From: Pseudomonas paralcaligenes
GTDB lineage: Bacteria > Pseudomonadota > Gammaproteobacteria > Pseudomonadales > Pseudomonadaceae
DNA length: 64,000 bases
Reading direction: 5' to 3'
NCBI RefSeq assembly: GCF_019655855.1
Contig: NZ_BPFX01000004.1
Location: 1-64,000 of the forward strand
Below the pieces are notes generated by a model. The model was not told the origin of the DNA and made no database searches. It worked only from the letters and a program-made list of their open reading frames with translations. Both the position numbers and the translations under genes were made by a program. How positions within the stretch are numbered: position 1 is the first letter of the stretch; each line of letters begins with the position of its first letter. Positions 8,501 through 15,371 of the stretch are shown one piece after another.

Positions 8501-8729
8501 CGGGGTACTCCAGGTAGTGATAGTGGACGCCGAGCAGGCGGATGCCGTCTGGGCCGCACTCGACGATGCGCCGCTGCTCGCGGCGCTGCTGCACGCGCAG
8601 GGCGAAGCCCTCGGTGGCGGGGAAACGGCCGGCCAGTTCACCGCGCACCTCGTCCAGGCGCGCGGCGCCGACCGTCAGCTCGGCCCACAGGCGGCCGTCG
8701 CGGTGCAGCTGGATCAGGTAGTCGTTCAT
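8493..8729 (-). CDS. Small protein of unknown function (78 aa)
   Basis: I do not recognise this 78-aa protein. It starts MNDYLIQLHRDGRLWAELTV and ends GVHYHYLEYPDA, is soluble-looking, rich in arginine and glutamate, and has no cysteine motif beyond one residue. Its start overlaps the MOSC stop by four bases (ATGA) and its end overlaps the aminotransferase start by eight bases, so it is embedded in the operon and very likely translated. Because it is coupled on both sides, an accessory subunit is a plausible but unsupported guess. Confidence 0.7.
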   Translation of the reverse strand: MNDYLIQLHRDGRLWAELTVGAARLDEVRGELAGRFPATEGFALRVQQRREQRRIVECGPDGIRLLGVHYHYLEYPDA

Positions 8730-9424
8730 GCGCTCAGCACCGGACGCGCCGGGCCCTCCAGGCGGCTGCGCCAGTCTTCCAGCTGGCCGCTGGCGAGCCG
8801 CCGCGCCACGCTGTGGCGCCAGCGCTCGGACAGCGCCTGGCAGGCCAGCAGTTGCTGCAGGCCGCCCCGCTCTAGGGGGAACTGGAAGTAGCTGCGGATC
8901 GCCTGGGCCACGCTCAGGCCCGGGTGGCTGCGCTGCACCAGCTCCAGCGGCAGGGCCGCACCGACCCAGCCCGGGCGCAGCACGCGGAAGAACCAGCCGC
9001 ACAGGCCGTTGTCCTGCATCTCCAGGGCCAGGCCGGGCAGCGCCCAGCGCTCGGCGAGGCGGTAGCAGGGCGAGCGCGGCTGGCTGACCTGCAGCAGGGC
9101 GTCGCCCCAGCGGAACAGGTCGCCGATGCACACCTGGCTCTCCAGCAAGCCGCGGCTGGCCAGGTTCTCGCCGAAAGCCGGGCGCTGCCAGGCCACCTGC
9201 GGGTAACGCTCGCGCCAGTAGCCGTAGTGCTCGGCGGGGTACAGGTGCACGGCCCGCTCGGGGCCGCCGTGGTGGCGGCTGTCGCCCTGCTCGTCGCCCT
9301 CCAGCCCCAGCGGGCCGAGCCAGACTTCGGCGGCCGCCGGCAGCTTGTCCAGCGCGCTGAGGTAGCCACGCCCCTCATCCACGGCTTTTCCTATGAATAA
9401 CCCCGCCACTTCCGCCTTCGCCAT
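8726..9424 (-). CDS. MOSC domain protein (YiiM-like)
   Basis: A 232-aa protein with an N-terminal MOSC domain and a C-terminal three-helix domain, as in YiiM. Characteristic stretches are GLEGDEQGDSRHHGGPERAV, HLYPAEHYGYW, RPAFGENLAS and the conserved cysteine in QPRSPCYRLAERW. MOSC proteins handle molybdenum-cofactor sulfur or reduce N-hydroxylated compounds; YiiM reduces 6-hydroxylaminopurine. I start it at ATG 9424 (MAKAEVAGLF) with GAAAGG upstream rather than at the longer open frame. It is the first gene of the reverse operon, divergent from the LysR gene. Confidence 0.82.
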   Translation of the reverse strand: MAKAEVAGLFIGKAVDEGRGYLSALDKLPAAAEVWLGPLGLEGDEQGDSRHHGGPERAVHLYPAEHYGYWRERYPQVAWQRPAFGENLASRGLLESQVCIGDLFRWGDALLQVSQPRSPCYRLAERWALPGLALEMQDNGLCGWFFRVLRPGWVGAALPLELVQRSHPGLSVAQAIRSYFQFPLERGGLQQLLACQALSERWRHSVARRLASGQLEDWRSRLEGPARPVLSA

Positions 9425-9513
9425 TTGCCTTTCGCCACCCCTGTAGCGCCGTAGATGGAGCAAATGATAGGGAGCGGTCGGGTGCGACGACATTTCGATT
9501 TAGCAGCTTCATT

Positions 9514-9530
9514 GATAAGCTGTGCTTATC
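9514..9530. promoter_or_regulatory. Palindromic operator candidate for the LysR regulator
   Basis: GATAAGC-TGT-GCTTATC is a perfect 7-3-7 inverted repeat in the 124-base divergent space between the LysR gene and the MOSC operon. It lies 19 bases before the LysR ATG. It has the T-N11-A spacing typical of LysR-family binding sites, so it probably serves both autoregulation and control of the operon. Confidence 0.6.
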
Positions 9531-9548
9531 GATTTCAGGAAAACCGCC

Positions 9549-10442
9549 ATGGACTTTCGCCAGCTGCGCTACTTCGTCGCCCTCTACGAGGAAGGCCATA
9601 TGGGCCGCGCCGCCGAACGCCTGAGCCTGTCGCAGCCGGCGCTGTCGCAGCAGATCCGCCAGCTGGAGCAGAACCTGGAGGTGGCGCTGTTCCAGCGCAG
9701 CGGCAAGCGCCTGCTGCCGACCCTCGCCGCGCACACCCTGTACGGCCACGCGCTGCCCCTGCTCGACGGTCTGGAGCGCGCCCGCGACGCCCTGCGCGCC
9801 TTCCGCGGGCGGGCGCCACGCAGCCTGGCCATCGGCGTGCTGCAGACGGTCAACGCCAGCCTCGTCCCGCACCTGCTGGAGAAGCTGCGCGCCGCCCAGC
9901 CGCAGCTGGTGGTGCAGATCTACGAGCTGTCCGGCCTGGACATCGAGCGGCGCCTGCTCAGCGGCAGCCTGGACATCGGCATCGGCTTCCTGCCGCCGCG
10001 CCAGCCGGGCCTGCACAGCCTGGAGCTGTACGAGGACGAACTGCAGCTGGTGGTGCCGCCGGAGCATGCGCTGCGCGAGTTCCGGAAGGTGTCGCTGGCC
10101 CAGGCGGCGGAGCAGCCCATGCTGCTGCTCGGCGAGGAATTCCGCGTGCGGCAGATCTGGCAGGAGCAGCTGGCCCTGCTCGGCCGCCGGCCCCACGTGC
10201 AGGCCGAGCTGAACCACATGAGCGGCATCCTCGACAGCCTGCCCCACTCGGCCGGCCTGGCCACCGTGCTGCCGGGCCGCGCGCGCCAGCTGCACGCCAA
10301 CCAGGGGCTGCTGTGGAAGCCGATCAGCGAGCCGCGGGTGCCGCTGCGGGTCGGCCTGGTGTTCCGCGACGCCCAGCGCCAGCAACCGACGCTGGACCTG
10401 CTGGGCGCGCTGCTGGAGGACGTGGTGAAGGGCAATGGCTGA
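9549..10442 (+). CDS. LysR family transcriptional regulator
   Basis: A 297-aa regulator with the N-terminal winged helix (MDFRQLRYFVALYEEGHMGR, SLSQPALSQQIRQLEQNLEV) and a C-terminal periplasmic-binding-like effector domain (LDIGIGFLPPRQ, LVVPPEHALREF). The ATG at 9549 gives the usual MDFRQLRYF opening; an upstream in-frame codon at 9522 would read through the palindromic operator and was rejected. It is divergent from the MOSC/aminotransferase operon, the classical layout for a LysR regulator and its target. Its inducer is unknown. Confidence 0.9.
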   Translation: MDFRQLRYFVALYEEGHMGRAAERLSLSQPALSQQIRQLEQNLEVALFQRSGKRLLPTLAAHTLYGHALPLLDGLERARDALRAFRGRAPRSLAIGVLQTVNASLVPHLLEKLRAAQPQLVVQIYELSGLDIERRLLSGSLDIGIGFLPPRQPGLHSLELYEDELQLVVPPEHALREFRKVSLAQAAEQPMLLLGEEFRVRQIWQEQLALLGRRPHVQAELNHMSGILDSLPHSAGLATVLPGRARQLHANQGLLWKPISEPRVPLRVGLVFRDAQRQQPTLDLLGALLEDVVKGNG

Positions 10443-10450
10443 CGCGGAAA

Positions 10451-10476
10451 AGAAAAAACCCCGCTTGCGCGGGGTT
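10451..10476. terminator. Terminator-like hairpin after the LysR gene
   Basis: The stem AACCCCGC / GCGGGGTT with a four-base loop lies 15 bases after the LysR stop. The long A/T tract is on the left, so the classical U-tract is made by reverse-strand transcription, while the forward side has only TT. It may still slow forward transcription. Confidence 0.5.
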
Positions 10477-10732
10477 CTGCAGACTGGTTCCTGACATCCC
10501 TGATCCGTGCGCCATCCTGGCGAACGATTCCTTCATGTCCCTGTTATTTCGGTGCGCTTCCTGCGCTAAGTCCTTGAAAGCGAGATTAATCCTGCAGCTG
10601 GCAGTCTGATAGCAGCGTTCGCCGGCACGCTTTGTAAGCCAAAGATTACAAAGCCGCCGAGCGGGAACGGCTTCACAAAGTCCGCCCGGTCGTTATCATC
10701 GCGCGCCTGCCAACGCCGCCACCGAGCCCGAC

Positions 10733-11128
10733 ATGAGACCGCAACTGATCGCCGCCGCGGATATCGATCGCATCGAAACCTGGAGCAAGTACAACAAGGA
10801 CATGTGCACCAGCTGCATGTCCACCTGCTGCACCCTGCCGGTGGAAGTGCGCCTTCCCGACCTGATCCGCATCGGCGTGGTCGACGAGTTCGAGCGCGGC
10901 GAGCCGGCGAAGAACATCGCCAGGCGCCTGCAGAAGGAGGGCCTGATCGAGCGCTTCAACCAGAAGTCGGGCATCTTCACCCTGACCCGCATGAGCAACA
11001 ACGACTGCATGTACCTGGATCGCAAGAGCCGGCTCTGCACCATCTACGACAAGCGCCCGGACACCTGCCGCAACCATCCGCGCATCGGCCCGCGCCCGGG
11101 CTACTGCGCCTGGCGCCCGAAGGGCTAG
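10733..11128 (+). CDS. YkgJ-family cysteine cluster protein
   Basis: A 131-aa protein of the YkgJ/UPF0153 family, thought to bind zinc or iron through conserved cysteines. The motifs are MCTSCMSTCCTLPVEV (about residues 24-39), NNDCMYLD, LCTIYDKRPDTCRNHPRIG and GYCAW. The start MRPQLIAAADIDRIE follows a 290-base gap in which I see no gene and no strong promoter. Its function has not been settled. Proximity to iron-uptake systems fits metal handling but may be chance. Confidence 0.85.
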   Translation: MRPQLIAAADIDRIETWSKYNKDMCTSCMSTCCTLPVEVRLPDLIRIGVVDEFERGEPAKNIARRLQKEGLIERFNQKSGIFTLTRMSNNDCMYLDRKSRLCTIYDKRPDTCRNHPRIGPRPGYCAWRPKG

Positions 11129-11182
11129 CGTAAGGCGGGTGAAACCCGCGAATCACGGTGCGCGGGTTGCACCCGCCCTACG
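11129..11182. repeat. Intergenic hairpin between convergent genes
   Basis: GGCGGGTGAAACCCGCG is followed ten bases later by CGCGGGTTGCACCCGCC, forming a stem of about 22 bases with two mismatches. It fills the gap between the YkgJ gene and the end of the reverse hydrolase gene, where it could act as a shared terminator. Confidence 0.65.
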
Positions 11183-12801
11183 GGTGGGAGGCGGCCCGCT
11201 GCCGCGCCAGTTCCGCGCGCATCGCCTCGATGCGCGCCCGCCACGTCGCCCGCTCGCTCTCCGGCTTGGCCAGCCACCAGTCGCGTACCGCCGAATTGTC
11301 GTGGGGTTCGACCCAGCCGGCGTAGCGTTCCAGCTGGGCCTGGGGGAAGCCGCTGTCGAGGCCGCGCAGGTAGCGGTCGAAGAAGCCGATGACGAAGGCG
11401 TTGGGCGCGCCGATCAGCACCTCCACCGGCGCCGTGCCGGCCATCGCGTCGCGCAGTGGGCGGCGCGCCAGCAGGGCGTTGTCGGTGAAGCCCGCGTGCA
11501 CCGAATCTTTGAGAACCAGGCGGTGGATGTCCGGGCGCTGGCCGGCGTGCTCGAAGCGCTCGAAGGAGAAGTCGTTGAAGGCGTGCAGGTGCCCCGTGGG
11601 CTGCGCGCCGAGCATGCGGTAGAAGCCATGCAGGTCGGCATGGAACATCAGCAGCGGCACCGGCAGGTCGGCGTCGAACGGGGCGAAGTCGAAGTCACCG
11701 CCGTCGAGGTTGACCGCCGCCGCGCAGCGCCGGTCGACCATGCACACCGCGCCGGTGGCCGCACCGCCGAAGGACATGCCCATCTCGCCGGTGCGGCCGA
11801 ACTCGCTGGCGGCCACCAGGTCGGCGACGTTGGCCGGGACCGCGCCGGCCTGCAGCGCGTCGTGCACGAACAGGCGGTCGGCCAGCCATACCGGCGCGCT
11901 GATGGCGATGCCGCGGTTGCCCGGCGGGGCGATCTCGGTGGCGGTGCGCAGCTGGCCGTCGAGGCGCTGGTCCAGATCCTGTGCCGTGTAGCCGCGCACC
12001 ATCGGTTCGGCGAAGCCGTTCTCCAGGGCATGGCGGATATGCGTCGCCAGGCCCGGGTCCATCGGCAGCACCTGGCCGTCCGGCAGCACCGCCGGCGACG
12101 AGTCACCGCTGTGGTGGATGGAGTAGACCGCGTAGCCGTGGCTGGCCAGGGCCTCCATCAGCGCCGAGTCGGCGGCCGGGTAGGCGGTGTAGCCGTGGCT
12201 GAAGAAGATCACCGGCAGCTTGCCGGCCTCACGCCGCAGCGGCGCGTCCTCGTAGGCGTTGGTACGCACGTGGCGCAGGTGGGCCAGCAGCGGCGGGAAG
12301 CCGAACAGGGAGCCGAAGCCACGCGCGGTGGTGGCGGCCTCGGCCTCGTCGAAGTAATGGCGCGGCCGCGCGCCGGCCTCGGGCTGCGCCGGGTACCAGG
12401 CGCGCACCAGCAGGCGGCGCGGCTGGTCGGGCGCGGCGCCGAGCAGGCCCGGACGCGCGCGGTCGACCAGTTCGAAGTCGCGCAGACCCACGGCGTAGGG
12501 ACCGTCCGGCGGCGGCAGGTCGTTCACCGGGAACAGGTAGATCGGCGCCAGCGCCACCAGGGCCAGCAGGGCGAACAGCGCGCCGGCGCCGCCACAGGGC
12601 CAGCACGCCGAGCAGGAGCAGGCCGAGCGCCAGGCCGGCGCCGGCCTGCCAGCGGTCGACCCAGACGCCGTAGGCGCCGGCCAGCACGGCCACCGCGGCG
12701 GCCAGCCACAGCACGGGCGCACGCCCCGGCAGGCGCGGCAGCCACCAGGCGAGCAGGAACACCGCCAGCGTGCCGAGCAGCAGGACGTCGCTGGCGATCA
12801 T
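11178..12801 (-). pseudogene. Membrane-anchored alpha/beta hydrolase with an apparent frameshift
   Basis: The gene starts at ATG 12801, overlapping the MFS stop (ATGA), and encodes membrane helices (VLLLGTLAVFLLAWWLP, VLWLAAAVAVLAGAYGVWV, LALGLLLLGVLALWRRR). Near 12585-12600 the frame changes: the next helix GALFALLALVALAPIYLFPV and the hydrolase domain continue one base out of frame. Removing one base from the CGGCGCCGGCGC tract restores a protein of about 540 residues. The hydrolase has FFSHGY, the nucleophile elbow GMSFGG and DSVHAGF, like dienelactone-hydrolase or PAF-acetylhydrolase relatives. A shorter hydrolase from an internal start is possible. Its place after a siderophore-type MFS gene suggests siderophore hydrolysis. 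A sequencing error is not excluded. Confidence 0.7.
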
Positions 12802-14015
12802 GCCGCGCGCTCCGCCAGGGGCGCCGCGCGGGACGGCCACAGCACGCAGAGCACCAGCAGGGCGGCGATCAGCAGGAAGGGCGCGCCGGGGTGGAGTTCG
12901 TAGACCAGGGTGCCGACCAGCGGCCCGACGATCATGCCCACGCCGTGGGCGGCGGCCAGGGTGCCGGCGGCCGAGCCCTGCTCGTCGGCCTGCACCGCGT
13001 TGGCGGTGAGCGCCGACACCGAGGGGAACACCCAGCCCATTCCGGCGGCCGCGACGAAGTAGGCGGCCCACAGCAGCGGCGCGCTATCGGCCAGGATCAC
13101 CGCGGCGAAGCCCAGCGCCGAGACCAGCCCGCCGATCAGGATCAGCCGCTGCGGCGGCCAGTCCAGTCGGCGCAGCAGCAGTTGGGCGAGGATCAGCGCC
13201 ACGCCCACGGCGGTCAGGGCGATGCCCGCCGCCCGCGCCGCGCCGTTGGCGTCCAGGCGCAGCTGGTCGAGGGCGAAGAAGCCCACCGCGACCTGGGCGA
13301 TGGTGACGCTGAACATCGCGGCAAAGCCCAGCACCAGCGGCCGGCGCACGCGCGGGTCGGTCAGGCGCAGCGGCGGCGTGTTCTGCACGTGGGGCCGCTC
13401 GTCGTGGGGCAGCCAGCGCCACATCACCAGCAGCGCCGCCAGCGGCAGCAGGGCGGTGAGCACCAGCGGCAGCTCCAGCCCGTAGGCGGCGAGCAGGCCG
13501 GCCAGGCCCGGCCCGACCACCATGCCCACGGCGCTGGCCGCGCCCAGCCCGGCCATGGCCTGGGCGCGCTGCTGCGGCTCGACGTGGTCGGCCACCAGCG
13601 CGGCGCCGACGGTCGGCACCGCCGCGTAGAAGCCGCCGGCGATGCCGCGCAGCAGCACCACGCCGACGAAGGCCAGCCAGGGCGCCGGCAGCCAGCGCAG
13701 CGCCAGCACCACGAACAGGCACAGCAGCAGGTACGACAGCACGAAACCGCCGAGCCCGCGCAGCAGCACGACGCGGCGCCCGCGGCGGTCGCTCGCCGCG
13801 CCCCAGAAGCGCGCCAGCAGCACCCAGGCGATGCCGCCCACCGTCACCGTGACGCCGGCCTGCCAGGGCGCCAGGCCGAGCACCCGGGCGATGGGGCCGA
13901 CCAGGGCGACGAAGGACATCATCGCCAGGGTGCAGGCGAAGGTCTCGAACACCAGCGGCAGCATGTTGAAGCGCGGCGCCGCCGTGGCCTGCGCGGTCGT
14001 CGGCTCACTCACCAC
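12798..14015 (-). CDS. MFS transporter, probably siderophore-linked (system 2)
   Basis: A 405-aa transporter with about 12 membrane helices. The MFS loop motif is FWGAASDRRGRRVVLLRGLG, and helices follow such as FGVGMIVGPLVG-like and VPTVGAALVADHV segments. It starts at one of two adjacent GTG codons (14015 or 14012), overlapping the 66-aa gene by about 11 bases, and its stop overlaps the hydrolase start. A gene order of receptor, PepSY, MFS and hydrolase suggests that it moves a siderophore or its breakdown product across the inner membrane. MFS proteins also import vibrioferrin and export other siderophores, so direction is not known. Confidence 0.85.
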   Translation of the reverse strand: MVSEPTTAQATAAPRFNMLPLVFETFACTLAMMSFVALVGPIARVLGLAPWQAGVTVTVGGIAWVLLARFWGAASDRRGRRVVLLRGLGGFVLSYLLLCLFVVLALRWLPAPWLAFVGVVLLRGIAGGFYAAVPTVGAALVADHVEPQQRAQAMAGLGAASAVGMVVGPGLAGLLAAYGLELPLVLTALLPLAALLVMWRWLPHDERPHVQNTPPLRLTDPRVRRPLVLGFAAMFSVTIAQVAVGFFALDQLRLDANGAARAAGIALTAVGVALILAQLLLRRLDWPPQRLILIGGLVSALGFAAVILADSAPLLWAAYFVAAAGMGWVFPSVSALTANAVQADEQGSAAGTLAAAHGVGMIVGPLVGTLVYELHPGAPFLLIAALLVLCVLWPSRAAPLAERAA

Positions 14016-14205
14016 GCTTGCTCCGCGCCTCGGCCGGCGACAGGCGCCACCAGACCACCGCGATCAGCACCAGCGGCACGCCCAGGGTCAGCCACGACAG
14101 CAGGTCGTAGACCTCGTCGCCGACCAGCGCCGAGATCAGGCCGAACAGGCTGAGCACGCCCAGCAGCAGCGGCCAGCGGAAGATCATCCAGAGTCCGCGT
14201 CTCAT
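14005..14205 (-). CDS. Small two-helix membrane protein (system 2)
   Basis: A 66-aa protein with two hydrophobic helices, IFRWPLLLGVLSLFGLISAL and LLSWLTLGVPLVLIAVVWW, and a charged tail (EARSKRGE). Its ATG overlaps the PepSY stop by four bases, exactly as in system 1. The shared place, size and VGDE/LGDG turn between helices indicate a conserved partner of the PepSY protein rather than a chance frame. Confidence 0.75.
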   Translation of the reverse strand: MRRGLWMIFRWPLLLGVLSLFGLISALVGDEVYDLLSWLTLGVPLVLIAVVWWRLSPAEARSKRGE

Positions 14206-15353
14206 GCCCTGCCCTCCACGGCCAGTCCACCGGCGTCCAGTTCCGCCAGGCGTTTCTCCAGCGGCGCCTTGCGCCGGCCCAGCCAGAGGTAGATGCCACT
14301 GCCGAGCACGACGATGGCGATGATGTCGAGCAGCGCCCAGATGATCTTCAGCGGCAGGCCGCCGTAGTCGCCGAAGTGCAGCGGCTGGGAGATCAGCAGG
14401 GTCTTCACGTACATCGGCATCTCGCGCATGTCGGTCAGTTCGCCGGTCTGCGCGTCCACCAGGGCCGGCTTGAGCAGGCGCGCGGTGAGCGGCGTGTTGC
14501 CGCGCATGAACACGGCGTAGTGGTGCTGGCTGCTGAACTGGGTGCCGGGGAAGGCGACGAAGCTGACCTCCATCTCCGGCGCCGCCGCGCGGGCGGTCTC
14601 CAGCGCCTTGTGCAGGGAGCCGAGCTTCTCCAGCGGCGGCAGGTCCTTGTACGGCGCGGTCATCTCGGCCAGCTGGCCGCCCTGCCACAGGCCGAGGATC
14701 GGCAGCGCCAGGGTATTGATCACCCCGGTGGCGCCGACCACCAGCACCCAGGCCAGGGTGGCGATGCCGAGCACGTTGTGCAGGTCCAGCCACTTGAGCC
14801 GGGTGCTGCGGCCGGTGCGCACGGTGGCGAAGTCCAGCTTGCGCATGAACGGCGTGTAGACCACCACCCCCGACACCAGCGAGGCCACCAGCAGCAGGCC
14901 CATGAAGCCGAGGAACAGGTAGCCGTACAGGCCGAGGAACAGGTCGGTGTGCAGGCGCAGCATCAGGTTCATGAAGCCTTCGTCCGGCGGCTCCGGCGGA
15001 AACAGCTTGCCGGTGCGGGTATCGAACGGCTGGGCATGCGCCTCCAGCGGCGGCGGCACCAGGGTCGGCGCGGTGAACACCGCGCCGAGCGGGTCCTCGG
15101 GGTCGAAGCCGACGAAACGCACCACCTCGCCCGGGCGCGCCGCCAGGGCGCCGGCGATGACCTGGTCATAGTCGATGCGCGGCGAATCGGCGGTGATCTC
15201 GCCCAGTTCCGGGTGCGGGTCGAAGTAGTGCTCGATCTCCTCGTGGAAGATCAGCGGCAACCCCGTCAGGCACAGCAGCAGCAGGAAGATGGTGGAGATC
15301 AGGCTGGTCCACTTGTGCACCAGGTACCAGTTACGCAAGGCTCGGGCGGTCAT
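14202..15353 (-). CDS. PepSY-associated membrane protein (system 2)
   Basis: A 383-aa paralogue of the system 1 PepSY protein. It opens RNWYLVHKWTSLISTIFLLL, has FHEEIEHYFDPHPELGEI, central helices (LFLGFMGLLLVASLVSGVVV, VLGIATLAWVLVVGATGVI), the motif FPGTQFSSQHHYAVFMRG and LHFGDYGGLPLKIIWALLD near the end. Histidines in HKWTS, HEEIEH, LHTDLF, LHNVLG and LHFGD are shared with system 1. It starts 18 bases after the receptor stop and overlaps the next small gene, so it is part of the receptor operon. A role in reducing or processing iron is inferred. Confidence 0.86.
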   Translation of the reverse strand: MTARALRNWYLVHKWTSLISTIFLLLLCLTGLPLIFHEEIEHYFDPHPELGEITADSPRIDYDQVIAGALAARPGEVVRFVGFDPEDPLGAVFTAPTLVPPPLEAHAQPFDTRTGKLFPPEPPDEGFMNLMLRLHTDLFLGLYGYLFLGFMGLLLVASLVSGVVVYTPFMRKLDFATVRTGRSTRLKWLDLHNVLGIATLAWVLVVGATGVINTLALPILGLWQGGQLAEMTAPYKDLPPLEKLGSLHKALETARAAAPEMEVSFVAFPGTQFSSQHHYAVFMRGNTPLTARLLKPALVDAQTGELTDMREMPMYVKTLLISQPLHFGDYGGLPLKIIWALLDIIAIVVLGSGIYLWLGRRKAPLEKRLAELDAGGLAVEGRA

Positions 15354-15371
15354 GTTCGGCTCGTTTTATCG

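Noticed and set aside
11139-14153. A 1004-codon forward frame over the hydrolase and MFS genes
   Set aside because: The translation is arginine/glutamine-rich and patternless. The reverse frames encode recognisable proteins with coupled start and stop codons.
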